A stretch of DNA of 64,000 bases. Source: Dicaeum eximium. Taxonomy: Eukaryota > Chordata > Aves > Passeriformes > Dicaeidae. Positions 39,501 to 52,815 of this stretch are shown here, piece after piece. Below the pieces are notes generated by a model. That model saw only the letters and a list, made by a program, of their open reading frames with translations. It did no database searches and was not told where the DNA came from. The position numbers and the translations under genes are program-made. Each line of letters opens with the position of its first letter. Position 1 is the stretch's first letter. The stretch spans positions 361,685 through 425,684 of the forward strand of contig VWZP01005794.1 in the NCBI GenBank assembly GCA_013396995.1, written 5' to 3'.

Positions 39501-41249
39501 TGCCTGCTGGAAATGGCAAGGATCTCTTCATCTCCCTGCACCATTCTGATCCCACACCACTGCTGAAACCATGGGGTTTTATGCTGGGTGGCATGAGCTG
39601 AAAACATGCAGCAGAGCAATCTAACAATTTATCCACATCTGGCTACACACCAGAGTCTGGGCACATTCCTGGGCATTGTTTAATTTATTAGTGTACTTAT
39701 GGCTTGTAAGTAGTACTGCTCACCTATATAACTTGTAGGCTTTTCCTTTGAATCCAGCATGATCCAGCTGGACTGAAAGAGTGTTACAGTGCTGTGAATA
39801 AAATATAGCAGTTTTGTTACAGATGAAGGAAAAAGTCCACAAACACCAATCCAAGAAATCAAGAAATAAGATAAATATCTCTTTGTTTACAGCTTCCTTC
39901 CACAGCTTATGATAACTCAGTTATTGGTACAGGAATGCAACGTTTCTTGGGATTTTCTAGTAATGCATACAGAACAAGTGGCATGGGAAGGTAAATGGTG
40001 CCATGGAAACAGAATTTAGATACTGCCTTGAGCAGAATGGTAGTGCAGTGTAGGACTAACAAAAGGATGTATAATGATTATGTTAAATATGGTCTAAATG
40101 TGAGTGAATCTTACATGTAAATAGAAGATAACTCAATAAATTTATGTTTGGCTATTTTCCACCCCCCCAAAAAAAATCTATCTCACAGAACAGCGAAATA
40201 TGAGATTTTTATTCTGTAGTGGCATGCCTACTGATTTTTAGAGGTAACAGATATATTTTTGTACTTTATTTGAATGCATTCACAAGTCACATTTCTTTTC
40301 ATTGCTCTCCTGTAGAAATAATACAGTTAGCTCTAAGTGTGTTGGAAATCTCTCTCATCGTTGACTTCAGTGCAAATTTAAATTATGACAGTGGATAAAA
40401 GAAAAAATGAAACTGGAATGGTCTTATGCAGATAGCCTAGTCCAAAAAAAAACTCTCTCTAGATTTTGTGGTAAAATATTGATTAGGCAAATAGCAATGT
40501 TTTTCTTTAGTACTTGTCTTAAACATTCTCTTGAAATTATTTCCATTTAAATTAAAAGCGGATTGTTTTCCTTATTACATTCTTTTTTTGCCCTGCACAT
40601 TTCCTTTTTCTTCAAGTATTGCTAAAGTGTTGCACCTACCACCAGATTTTGGCATCTGTGTGCTGAATCTAGTCTTTACATTATGCAATGTCTATTATCT
40701 CTTTCTACTTTGAAATTATCCATCCAGCTATTCTGATTATAAATAGCAACAAAGTGGTGAAATAAAATTCTGTATCAGAAGCAATTTAACAGGATTTATG
40801 TTTCTGTCCCTACTTGTTTTGAATGAGCTGTCTCAGTATGCTGGGATGCCTAGAATGTGTGCTTCAGGAGCTGGGACATAAAAATTAGGCCAGTTTGGAA
40901 GTAGTAGTTGCTTGGTATTATATTTTATTTTTAATCATTTAATCACATAATATTTTTAATCGTTATATTTATGAGTTTGCAAGCTGGAGAGGCGCAAACA
41001 GAGACCAGGGGGTGTGTAAGGAAAATGAAATGTCTCAGTTTGTGGGAGCACCTGATGCCACGGTCCCGCACAGGGAGCAAGCAGCTGCAGTGAACAGGTG
41101 GATGGACACACAACCCTTCCATGAGCACTGCCCATCCCACTCCGTCTCAGCACTGCTTTCAGTGGGCCCATTGCAGCCACTTTGGCAAGGAGGACCTGAA
41201 TAAACCCAGAAACAGAAACTCACAAGCTGTCTTTGAAGAGCACAGCTGT
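36506..41249. other. Unique AT-rich sequence
   Basis: No gene was recognised. It contains the 22-bp duplication and poly-A at 37281-37333. A GC-richer patch at about 38490-38830 has overlapping open frames on both strands (124 codons minus at 38523-38897) without a domain, and there is a 122-codon minus frame at 39268-39636, also unrecognised. A short stretch at about 37055-37085 ('aggatttgaaccctattgc') faintly resembles a reverse SINE or tRNA T-arm but is too short to call. Confidence 0.45.
37281..37333. repeat. 22-bp tandem duplication followed by poly-A
   Basis: The unit at 37281-37302 ('atatgtttcttcttttagaa' plus AA) is repeated exactly at 37303-37324. A 13-nt A run begins at 37321. This is most likely slippage at the homopolymer boundary. 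Confidence 0.88.
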
Positions 41250-41317
41250 ATTTCACATTACGGAGATTGAGCAGCTGAGGCAGAAAGACTGCCTCTTGCC
41301 CAGGGTTTCAAATCAAA
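41250..41317 (-). mobile_element. MIR-like SINE fragment, minus strand
   Basis: The plus strand reads 'cacattacggagattgagca', 'gctgaggcagaaagactgcc' and 'cttgcccagggtttcaaatc'. This is the order expected for the reverse complement of the MIR 3' half ('attttacagatgaggaaact', 'gaggcacagagaggttaagt', 'cttgcccaaggtcacac', 'ggatttgaacc'), with a deletion between the last two. It is short and diverged. Confidence 0.42.
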
Positions 41318-41407
41318 CCAGCACCAAAACCAATAATTAGGACCCACAAGTTCCTTTTTTTTCACAGCTTTCTCCCATTTGCCCAGATGCTGCCACTTCA
41401 CCATTCC

Positions 41408-41425
41408 TTTTTTTTTTTTTTTTTT
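41408..41425. repeat. Poly-T (18 nt)
   Basis: Uninterrupted homopolymer; likely length-polymorphic. Confidence 0.9.
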
Positions 41426-43432
41426 CCCAGAAAGTTAACTGTAATTGTAAATTTTAATCCATCTTTGAAAGGCCTTTTGAAAGGGCAGGGCATAAGAGCC
41501 CAACATGCACTGGAAATCATGGCCAATGGTACTAACTTGTCTCTTGAAAATTGAAAATAGGATATTGAATTCCGTTTTGTGTATTAAATGAAATATTTAT
41601 CACAAGAAATTTAGGGAAAAGCATTTGAAAGGTCAAATTTTCCATTAGGGTCTAGCAGCAGAAAGGACAGCACAGACCTTCAGAGAAAAGCTAAGGTAAA
41701 AATATCACTTTATTCTTAACCTTGACATGCAGACTCTTCATTTAATTCAGCAAACTGCATCCTGTTGCTACTCAACCCCTCATCCACTTGACATTCACAC
41801 ATATTCACAATTTCTATGTCTTGTTTTTCCTTTCATTAATTCTTCCACACTTCAGATGTGCTTTATCTGCATGCTGAAAAGCAGTTCTGTGGAAACAAAA
41901 TCTTTGAAAAGGGAATTGTGTCACTTTTTCCACTCTCTGATTAATTATAAACAGGTGATTGCCTTTTAAAAAAATCTGTGAATCTCCCCCTCATTTTTGC
42001 CTGATAAAAGTTAAAATTTTTTCTGCAACTTTCTAATACCCAATCTACAGCCCATGGGCTGGGAACAAAACTGGAAAACATTTTTTGCAGCTTTCTGATT
42101 TCTCAGCCATGCATAACTTGAGCCTTAACATTTTCTATGCATTTCAGACTCAGTCTTTGTTTGAGTCCTGTCCATCCTTTCCATGCATTTTGGTCATTGT
42201 CATCAACTCATATTTATTTTTAGGAATGAAGGAACTACTCATCATAAAGTAAGACTTTTTTTATCATTAGTTTTTTTTATAATTATTATTTTTCCTGTAA
42301 GACTTTGTACTTTGACTTGCTCATGTTACTGTTATCCACAGAGAGCTAACACCCCAAGTCTGGCATCTGGTCATTTTTGCACAGAATGGAGATGGTATGT
42401 ACTGCAAACATACCACCTTTAGAAAAGCAAAAAAGGATATGGTCAAAAGATGGTCAGCAAAGCAAAAGACAAGTTCCAGGTTTTTTAGTGAAGTGCAGTC
42501 TGTATGAAATATGAAGAGTTATGAATAAAAGTTGGACTAGTAGGGAAAGGAGAAAAAGGGAACTTAAAAAAGTTTTGCAAACTGAACATATTTAATCTAA
42601 GTTACATTTTAATTTTGATGCACAGTGACAAAAAGTTGGATGTAAGAATTTTGTTATAGCAGAAACAGGCTCCAAGAAAGTAGTGATTCAGATAAAGGAA
42701 TACTCTGAAAACTACTCTGGAATCTAAGAATGCAACAAGAGAAGAGACCTATTATTTGTCTGGTGAGTCATTTCTAATGCAGACTATTATCTTCATAATA
42801 TATTTTTCCATGGATTTGTTACTTGGAAAACAATTTAAGCAAATTTTTACATTTTGAAAAGCTGTCTTCCAGGCTTTGTTTTGTTTTTCTCACAAGGTTG
42901 GCTTTTTCTAGATAAAGCAAGACATTTGGCATTTGAATACAGAAGCTTCAGGCCTCCAGCCATGTAGTAAACTAAACTTTATTTTTATTGCTAATAAATA
43001 AAAGAAAAAAAAAAGTGAATGTTAGACTTTGGAGCCCACACAGACTCACAAAAATTCACATTAATTCATCAAGAAGAAGCTGTTGGCAATTGAAAAAGTG
43101 ACAGGTCCATCTTGACCAAAAGTGAGGTTTTATATACCAGGTACAATAGTGATGCTGAAAGACACCTGAAACTTAAAAATTATGTAGAAAAAAATTATTT
43201 AGAGTGAAGAGGTAAACTGATGTCTCATGCAAACATCGAGTTACCAGTCATCACATTGTGTGGATTAGCAGCCCAGGAATTAGCTGGACTTGTATTAGTT
43301 CCTTTTAAAAGACATCCTTTCTTGTACTCAGCATTATTCTCCAATTTCTTTTTCTACTTAAACACCTTTCTGTTTCCTATCAGACAAAATCTGGTTGGTT
43401 TGTTTCTTTCTTTGTTTATCTCAGGAGGTGCC

Positions 43433-43451
43433 TTTTTTTTTTTTTTTTTTT
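43433..43451. repeat. Poly-T (19 nt)
   Basis: Uninterrupted homopolymer with no recognised retrocopy attached. Confidence 0.9.
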
Positions 43452-46400
43452 CCCAATAGAATACATTTTTTGGAGATGTAAAAGCTGTAACTGCACCTAG
43501 GAATACAAGTTCACTTCATGAAGGATACTGTAATTCTTTTAAATTCTAGTTCAATATAAAACCCTCTGAATTTTGAATTCTTCAGCTAGAAAAATGCTAC
43601 CATATTGGGCATGTCCTATGGCAAGCCTGTCTCAGAGCTAAAAATGCTGCTCAGCCAGGTCTCTGGGCTGCAGCCATGCTCCTAGAGAGCACAGGAAGGG
43701 TTCCAAGAGAGAATGAATTTATTTCCCTTGCTGAGCTATGGTGAAGCTTTGTTGTGATCAAAATATCTTTGTAAAATGTCTTGACTCCAGGGAACAGGAG
43801 CCAGAAAATGCTGGATATTTTCTGAGCAGCATTTTTGTTAACAAGATTTATTTCGGTTTTCCCACAAAAGCTTTTCTTTCTGAACATGCTTGATTGGTAT
43901 GAACTATTTCTTTCTCATCTGCTCATAAACTGTCATTTACCTCCCAGGTTACATTTTTAAAAGACTTTTCAAACAAATATTGGCCTTCACCCACTTCAAC
44001 AAATCAGAAGTATTAACATTTTTCTCACTTGTGGAATATGCATAAGCAGCTGTTGTAATAAACATAGTGAATTTTAGGGGATATTGATGCATCTTGTTAT
44101 AGGAGACTCCAAACTATTAAATAAATAGCTGTAAGATTAATGGAAAGAAAATATGTAGCATGGATAGCGAATGAGAAAATCTTGAACATGTTTAGATAAA
44201 TAAGCTCTGATATAAAAAATGCAATTTAAATGCCAGAGAATGTTAAGTACTTGCAATTTAATAAGAAAATTAATTAAGGAAAAGCACAAGTACAAAGTAA
44301 GAATGCCTGTTGCTTTTCTCAGCAGATAATTGACAGCTTTGAAATACTAATAAAAGCCAAGCTTGAGACATACAAGGCTATTATAGAGCCTGTTATTTAA
44401 TGTAGAGGTGAGTTTTGGGCACACAGTAAAAAAAAAAAATCAACTTCATAAAGAAAGCACCAAAAATAATCTGGAGCCATAAGAAAAAAAAATTGATGTT
44501 AAAAAAATTGTTGAAGAAGGAAACTAGGGAGGTGGTACATGAAATGAAATCCCAGCAATAAAAGCAGGCTGGACGTGTAATTAGGATCCTGAAGGATTTC
44601 TACAATTATCTTCTGTCTCTACTTTTTGACTTCATGTCCATGGAAAAAGGAGAAGATTGAACAAAATTTTTCATTTATTAATATGATTTACAAACAATAG
44701 AAGAAATATATTTTTGGCTAAAAATATTTGGACTAGTAGTGGCAAAGGCAGAAAAAAATGTTGTTAGTTGTGAGAAAGTCTGTTAGGATCAGGGAGTCAA
44801 ATATAACCTACAGGGTGATGTCTTCAACATTTCAGGTAGGAAGGATTCTAGTAATCCCTTATAAACTCCTGCTTAGTGTGTTGGGTAAAGATTTTTCCAG
44901 TTTGCACTTGGCAAGCAGGCAGTAGGTTCTACCACTATACCTATAAAATGTATGTCTGATTATCTGATGAATCATGATATAAGGAAGTTTTATTTTTCAG
45001 CCTGATGTTGTCTTTTCTGTATCATATTCCTCCTAATTATGTTCAAATGAATAGAAAAAGAGGCAAGAAGAGTGGAAACAACCAAAGGAAGCATCAGTGT
45101 CTACTTTTAAAACTTCCACAGAGTTTATAACACATGACATAATTGAAACAGCAGAATAAAAAAACCTACAGAATTTTTATAAAGTATAGACTGAAACATT
45201 GAAGTTACTTTTACTCATACTTTCATATTTTCTGTATAGTCTTAGATGCTTCTTCAGAGGAAATCTGATTTCTGTAAATGGAAATAGATATATATGCCAA
45301 TTAATGATGGGGTTTAAGTTCAATATATACAAACAGTGCAGTCCTAAGTTGCCACTCCATTTGCATACCATTTGTTTACAAATATTACTATTATTTATTT
45401 CCTATAGTGGTAGATTAGAGAGTCTGTTTTCAGAAGTCTTATGTGTATATTGTCACAATATTTATTTGCCAGTTACATGAATCATGACCTAAGCAAAAGG
45501 TATCTGTATCTTCCTACATAGGGCAGGCAAAGATTTGTTTCTTTGTTGCTTTTATTATGTTGCATTTTTCATCCTTGAGGCCATTGTGTTCTTAAAAAAA
45601 ATAAAAGACCAGGATGAAAAATCCTATGGCTTCAGAGTTTCCAGATGTCCTAACTTCCATTTGAGGGCTTTGGTGTCCCAGATTGTGGATGTTTTTCATG
45701 AACTGTTTTCAGTAAAACAATTATTCTAATAAGTATTAGAAATACTAATACTATCATATTACCAGCAATAACCATAATAATCTAGTATTAATTACTTATT
45801 TCATTAATTATATGTTAAACCTAGCATTGTAGCATTAGGAAACCATGAGCTGAGCAATGCAGCAGTGAGTTTTTGTAAATTTAGGAGAATAGTAATTTTA
45901 ATCTTTAATTTCAAGATGAACAAATAAGAGGAGAAATTACTATGACACAGATATGCTAGTTCTCTGTCTGGGAGTCCTTTTAATGGAGTTCTTCTTGTTA
46001 TGTACAACTTTTGATTAGAGTTTTGAGGAATAAAAAGCTGTTGCCAACTGAGAAACTAACAGAAGACAACAGCTGAGGATATTTTAGAGTCCCTGGGGTC
46101 TACCCAGGCTGGGTCCATGTGTCCAGAACATGAGTAGTATAACCTAATGAATTGTGAAGGAAACCCTGTCATGCTGTCCTGGACAACATTATCCATGGAC
46201 ATATTTATCCTGCCATCAAGTGTGATTTCTGTTAGTCAGTTCAGCAGGTTGGCTGATGTGTTTAACCCTGATACTGATGGCAACAGATTGCTGCTGCTCA
46301 GGCTTCAGTGAAGTTTTTACCAGGACCCAGTGTTTATTCTTGGTGGCAAAGGCCTGAGTTGCTATTGCTTAGCAACTGGTGATTTCCAGCCAGATTAAAG

Positions 46401-46804
46401 TTTCGTGTGCTGTAATGATTCTTAATAAGGCAATTGATCTTGAGCAAGTGTGTTTATGGGTGTGAGAACAGAGGGCTGAAGATGGATAAGCACACATCAG
46501 CGTATAGGAGGTGGAAAACTACTGGAGTGAGCACAGGATAGCAGAGGAGGCCCTGCTCCCACTGCCTCAATGATGTAGTAAAATTCAGGGTGGGGGAGAG
46601 GGTATTTGAGCATAACATTATGGGATTTTGTATCAGTGAAAGCATTTCAACAAAATATGTCATGTTCTGTATCTTTCAAAGGCGGTAAGTTTTAGTCCCT
46701 GATAACTCCCCTTTTGTCCATAAATCCAAAAACTTTAAAAGAAGTTCTGTAGGAAAAAAACCAAACTTTTCCCTCTCTTTTATGGAATGAGCTGCAAAAT
46801 ACAA

Positions 46805-46870
46805 TAATAAGGTTGGAAAAGGCTTCTAAGATCATCCAGTCCAACTGTTCACTAAGTCGACCATTTAGGT
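46805..46870 (-). mobile_element. CR1 LINE 3' terminal scrap, minus strand
   Basis: 'aataaggttggaaaaggctt' followed by 'ctaagatcatccagtccaac' at about 46826-46845 is the reverse complement of the CR1 3' UTR end ('gttggactagatgatcttgg..ccttttccaacctt'). Only about 65 bp remain, with a worn tail on the left. It sits about 140 bp from the LTR fragment at 47005. Confidence 0.72.
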
Positions 46871-47004
46871 GGTGCAAATGTTAGTAACTTCAAATTAAGT
46901 GTAGAGGATATTCAAACAGGTCTTATTTGGAGAACTGAACAGAAAACAGTTTTTCACTATCTCAGAACTTGTCAGGATTGCAAGTTTTCAGAACTGCTGC
47001 AAAA

Positions 47005-47200
47005 CTGGGTCATGGGTTGACCCCAGCCAACAGACAAATGCCCACACAACTGCTTCCTCATTCCCTCTGCCATGGGATGGGGAGAAAATGGAAGGTGAAA
47101 AGACTCATGGACCAAGATAATGACAATTAATAAAGAAAGATCTGTACATGAAACCAAACAGAGAATTAATTCACTGTTTAGCGCTGACCTGGAAAACAAA
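47005..47200 (-). mobile_element. Endogenous retrovirus LTR fragment, minus strand
   Basis: This is a second copy of the LTR family at 18627-19160, in the same orientation. It starts with 'gtcatgggttgaccccagcc' at about 47010-47029, then 'ccatgggatggggagaaaatgg', 'aaagactcatggaccaagat' at about 47098-47117 and 'aattaataaagaaagatct'. Recognisable similarity stops at about 47200, where a local inverted repeat begins, so only the LTR 3'-proximal part (in its own orientation) remains. No internal retroviral genes are adjacent. Confidence 0.6.
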
Positions 47201-47202
47201 TC

Positions 47203-47236
47203 CATAACCACATATTGTGGTTATTGCCATAACCAC
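47203..47236. repeat. Nested ATAACCACA direct and inverted repeats
   Basis: TAACCACA, a 3-nt loop and TGTGGTTA form an 8-bp hairpin, followed a few bases later by another direct ATAACCACA. It lies where the LTR fragment loses similarity, which suggests a rearrangement breakpoint; that link is inferred. Confidence 0.7.
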
Positions 47237-47319
47237 AAACATCTTTCCTCTTCCTCCTTCATTGGGCTGACATGAGGAAAGCAAGCTTCATCCCAAAAAG
47301 ACCCAACAGAAACTGAAAC

Positions 47320-47336
47320 TTTTTTTTTTTTTTTTT
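47320..47336. repeat. Poly-T (17 nt)
   Basis: Uninterrupted homopolymer just right of the LTR-derived area. Confidence 0.9.
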
Positions 47337-50300
47337 CGGTTAATGAGTGGCTGAAGAGGGGTATGACCACTAGTGGCAATAGAGAAACCCAAATATGTTT
47401 TTCTGCTTTTTCTATTTTACTTGACATTCTTGACTTCATTTAACCATTTAAATTAATTTAAATAGGTCCAACAAAAAAACCCTAGAAAATATCAAGTCCA
47501 GAACACCAAGATACTTTGAGTGCTTGATCAAAGTGAGGGACTTGTTTTCTAACACCAAATCTGACCTAGATAAAGTAACAGCTGACAGCTGCTTCTTCTA
47601 TGCTGAATCAATGTCAAAATTAGTAAGTTCCTCCAAGATTTCCTTCTCTTTTCGACTGGAAGAGGAAAGCTTCATCAAAATGGATATATTCTTGCAAGGA
47701 AATTCAGGCCTCAAGAAGTTGATATTTTCTAGTAATGGGAATAATAAGTGAAAAAAGAAAGAAAAACAAGAACACCCGAACAACCCAAAACCTCCAGCAA
47801 TGCTCTCCCCCAAAAATTTACTTATCCACCAGGGAGTAAGTCAATAAAAATTCCTTAGGAAATCCAAAAGGAAGGGATGCATAAATAAGGCATGCTCAGA
47901 GGTTACATTTTAATTAAGAGACTGCACAGAGCATAGCCCTCAGTGCTGCCATAGGTGACTGTCTGCACAGGTGTGGTGGGAGATGATTCTACACATAAGA
48001 ACTGAGGGTGCAACAGTGAAATTTAACCCATTAAATGCTTTCAGTGCTGGAATTGATGGCTAGAAAGTCATTGATGTGTGTTTCTTGTCAGTATGGCATC
48101 TTTTTGCTTATTTATTTTTAGCTGCCACTTTCACACAGTCATATTCTTTCTGCCACCTGTAAATACATGGTGTGCTTTCAGTGCCTTTGCCATTTTCCTT
48201 TGGACTGACTCCAAATAAAGTTAAACCAATGGAAGGTCTTGTATGAAGAGACTACATAATTTGACTTAAATTAGCTTTTTGCTCAGAGGCTGGAGAATGA
48301 ATACAAAAAGTAATATTACTTTCAAAATAAAGTCATTAGTAATCATTAAAGCAGCAGCCAAATGCAGACAGCATTACAGCTGCATTAAAAAAATGGAAGT
48401 GGAAGTCAAACATTACTACTAATCACTGCCATTGTCCTGAAAGAGCAGAAATTAAGCACTGATTTAAACCCATTTTAAATCTCATTACTGAGAGACCAAA
48501 TTACTAAAATTGTGGAGGCCTTATTCATGGATTTCCATAGAACAAAACCATCTTTGCATTCTTTAAATTTGCAAGTGTTCTTAAGTGCTACCAGAATGAC
48601 AGCACAGGAGATACATCCTGTTGCATGGGTGAATAATGGGTACATGGAAGAAAGATTCCTTGCTGATGTGACTTGACTCTGATGGGGTAAGAAGCTGAAG
48701 GTTATTTTATTCCTCTTGCCCTTTCATTCTGAGACAACAGAGAAGAGATGAAAGTTTTGTCATGATGGCATGCCTCTCTTGTGGGAATTCACAGAATTTG
48801 CTAATTCATTTTCAGCCAAGGAGTTTGTCACTACCAGCCTGGGCTTGATTTGAGTATTGTATCAGAAATTAAAGTCTCAATATTCCATTTTAGGCTTCTG
48901 GCCTTTCTGGTGCCCCTATTTATGGCCTTGAATAAACAAAGGTATGGAGAAGCAAAATGAGCCTAACAGTAATAATTTGGTTTCCATTTGTAATGTGAGC
49001 TTGAAGACCCTGATTCAAGCCTTTCTCCTCCTTCCCTTGAAAATGCAGCCATGGCTGAAATACTGCATGACTGTATGTAACATCCCAGCAAATATTTATG
49101 GGTGTTCTGAACAGCTATTGGAGTAAGATTGTGGTAACAATGGATTGCAATTAAAAGATACTGTATTCAAGGTACTAAAACTTCCCAAATGTAACTGTAA
49201 ATGGAATTGTGTGTTAGTTTTCTATATATTTGTGTCTGTGATGGACAGATCAAAGTGAGGGCCTAGCCACACTAGTGTGTTGCAGTAGTTTATTAAGTCA
49301 CCATATGTCTGCTGACCCTTGGTAACTGAACTTCTTTACACTGCAGATATGATCTAATTCCAGGTACTTTTACCTTACAGGCTATGGTTTAATGATTTAT
49401 GATTTGACTTACCTTACAGGCAGATGGATTTCAGCATATTTCAGCAGAGCTGATATTCTCAAGCACATTAAACCAGCCAAATCTGATCAAGCATCTAAGC
49501 TGATATTATTAAACCATTTTTTGTTGTTGTTGTTGTTAAATTTTTCAGTTGTGAGAGTTCCTCCAAAGAGCAAGCTGGATGTATTCCTGACCATGTATCT
49601 TTGCCAGGGCAGGAAAAGGCCAGGTGAACATCTGTGCAAAGTACCTTTAGTGCCTTGCAGACACAGGAGTAGAAAGAGTCCACGTGCATAATGTCAGTGA
49701 CCTTGGCTCTGCATGAGTATCTGCCCACACACACAGACCTCAAAGGCAAATCCTCGTAGTGAACAAGGTCTGGAAACTATTTTACTTTGTGGCTCAAGTA
49801 GGATTAGCAGCACTTAAATGCGGAAGAAATTTAGGTTGTACCTCTGCCAGCGTAGCAGCTACAAACAACTGCAGCTAGTGAGGTGACCTGAACAAATAGC
49901 ACCTCTGCTGAGAGCAAATATTTGTGTTCAGTTTCTCAGTTCCTTTTTAAGTAACCATGACAGTCTGGCTTAGTGTCATTTTGCTTTAGGCCCTCATCTG
50001 AGGACTGGAGGTGATGAGTTTGGCAACCCAGCACTTCCCTCAGTCCCTGGAGGAATGGGCTGGACAGGGATCAGTCTAGAGCTGCCCACTCCTCCCCACC
50101 AAGGGGAGGAAGACAAAGGTGCCCAGGCTTTCCAGGTGCTTCAGTGAAAAGCCTATCCTTGGGAAATTAAATGAAAAATTTGGCTCTTTTGATGAGATCA
50201 GTACAGTGAACTTTAAGATTAGGAACTGGCCAAGCCCCCGTATACCTTTTGCAACATCCTAAATATTGATTCTGCCCACCTGCAATGGACAGCTTATCAT

Positions 50301-51148
50301 TTTGCTTTCTGTTTTCACTGGCCACACAGAGAATTGATTCTCCTTCAACTTCATTTCTGTTTGTGTCATAGGGAAAATCCAAATAACCCAGCATCTGCAC
50401 AGGTTGTAATTGAATGTCACGACCAACAAACAGAAAGGTTCACCTCAGGCACATTGTAATTGGTTTTAAAATGTAATGAGTCAGTGTGTCTGTGTATCCT
50501 AAGCAACCACAGAAATATCTTCTATATATTACACAATTTTTAGAGCAACTAGAGAGGACTCAAGGAGGGTTGCACCCACTGTGCAGAGTGTTAAACAAAT
50601 ACATTAGTGAGAAAGATCTCTGTGGTGAGGTAGTTGGTAAAACCCTTTTCTTTGTAAAGCACAACTTCCTGAAACTGAAACTGTTTATGAGTCAGTTCCA
50701 AACAAATTCCTTCTTAAAATAAGAATGCAGAAGGAAAAAAAAAGATTTTCAATTGTTGAAGCACCCTATTTTGATATTTTTAGAAGTTTCATTTTTCTGC
50801 CTTGAAGATATGCTGCCTGACATCTCTTTTAGCTTGTGAAAAAATGATAAAACTGTATTAATTTAATTTGAAAATATAGATGTTTCTTTCATTTTAGATT
50901 ATCAATTAACAATTTAATTAATTTTAAGTTCTTTCTAAGCTGTGATTTTATAATTTGTAGCTGAAAATTGCTATGGGAACGAGGAAAATTTCTTTGATTT
51001 TTCTAAATATTTTCAGAGCTCCATTAAAGACCTGGTGGTACAAATAACTCAGTAAAGCACATAGTTGGGACTATACATGCATCATGCACAAAATGTTCAG
51101 GTGACCTTCAACCTGTGCCATATTACTTGTACCTCAGTAGTATTAGGA

Positions 51149-51325
51149 CTGTGGATGGAAGAAGAAGATAATAAAAAAAAAAAAGAAGAAAAGAAATAAA
51201 TACTAATGGCAGAGAATTAAAAGGAGAAAAGAAAAAATAAAACATATCTATGAAGGAGATAGAAAAGAGAGGGATAAGGACAAGGGAAAGATGAGAGAGA
51301 TGGAAGGAAGTAGGTGAGAGAGCAA
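51149..51325. repeat. Purine-rich (A/G) low-complexity tract
   Basis: Roughly 175 bp that is almost all A and G on the plus strand ('aagaagaaaagaaataaata', 'gagagggataaggacaaggg', 'gatgagagagatggaaggaa'), including a 12-nt A run at 51173-51184. It is simple-sequence derived; the minus-strand open frame across it is compositional. Confidence 0.75.
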
Positions 51326-52795
51326 GTCTCACACCGCAATTGCATAGGGATGGTAGGGGAGAAACTAATAACCAGTTGCTGGAAAATGCATTAAATCTGA
51401 GCTGCTGAGCTTAACATCAGCAGCATCCACAGGACGATGAAAACATAGGGCAAAGAAATGAGGCATCCTGATCCATCAGTCTTTGCCTGCTACAGCTGCT
51501 CCAGACCCATGATTCTTTCTAGGAAGAAAACTTGTCCTGGTTATTACTATTTTTGAGAGAGAAAAGGGGCTCGTTATATGTACTGCATTTCATATCTGCT
51601 TAAATTGCCAAAAGGAAGCTGCATATTATATAATATGTAATCATATTTGCTAAATAAAAAAACCCACCACCTGTCAATCTTACCACCCCAGCATTTAAGT
51701 GTTCACAGAAATCCTCACCAAAATTCTCTTGTGTAGGAATGAATATATTTGAGCCCTCCCTCTGCTCTCTTTTAACCTTGCACATAGAGAAAAACATATG
51801 CACATCCTGTCCCCAGTTATAGAGAGCTTCATTATCTCATGTCAAAAGCCTCACTGAGGGGTTTCACAGCTGCAGGTACTAATAGCTAATTTCAGTTTTC
51901 AGTGGAACTGCTGACTTTGTCCTCACATCCCATTGGGGTCAAAGGTTTTCCATGCTAAATGTCTCCTACCATGGTAGATCAATGGAACAAATGCAGTTGT
52001 TCTCCAACGTTAAAATATCTTATTTATTGAACATTTGAAAGACAGGAACATTGCTCAGACCTTTTGCCCCACCATAAAATGAATCTGTAAAATCAGAATG
52101 CCATGACCTACTAGTAATAGTTGCTGTATATCTGGTTGTGGTTTTTTACCAAAGAGTAAAGCAAAATATAGTGTGAGAATATCTAGTTTTAACCTGACAA
52201 TGGAAAGGTTACAAAACCCATCTTATGTCAAACATAGTTTAGTATTAGAGATTTTAGTCATTTTTAAGGAAAGTCTTAAAGAAATGCCTTTTCTAAAAGT
52301 GATTTTGAAATATATTGAAAAGGCTAATTTCATCTACAGTTTATTTTTTTTAAATTACTTTTCATTTCCATGCATATGCAGAAAAAAAATCACTAAATAA
52401 CTACACTCATCTAGTAAGAGAAATATCCTGTTTCCTCTTCACAAACCAGTGCAATTCAGGGACAATTTTAATGTATTTTTAGGAGAGGTGTAAATCAACT
52501 TTTCTGACTTGTATGCTCCTCTCTCACTACTGGACTTTATCCTACACTTTGCTCTGGCATTCTTCTTCACTTTCAACTCTCTTAAATATGTTTTCACATA
52601 ATTTCTGCAGGTATTTTAATAGACTTGGTGAGCATTTTAATTCTCTGACGGGATAATTAAGCCTTCACAGCTGTACAAAATCCCTCTGTGTTCCTGACGT
52701 GCATTTTCTATTTCCTCTCTGCCAAGGTCCAAGATAGACTTCTTAGACCTCCTCAGTTGTCCACTGTGAGGTAGTGGCAAGTCCTTCCACGAGCT

Positions 52796-52807
52796 CTTGG
52801 TACCAAG
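52796..52807. repeat. Perfect 12-bp palindrome
   Basis: CTTGGTACCAAG is its own reverse complement and includes a KpnI-type GGTACC core. It lies 9 bp left of the large hairpin at 52816-52868. Confidence 0.85.
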
Positions 52808-52815
52808 CTCAGGGG

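Larger units (their letters stand above)
41318..46804. other. Unique AT-rich sequence with two poly-T runs
   Basis: No gene was recognised. Homopolymers include an 18-nt poly-T at 41408-41425, a 19-nt poly-T at 43433-43451 and a 12-nt poly-A at 44428-44439. Open frames are 60-93 codons without domains. Confidence 0.5.

Noticed and set aside
39268..39636. 122-codon minus-strand open frame
   Set aside because: No family features; a second overlapping minus frame of 61 codons shows it is due to low stop density.
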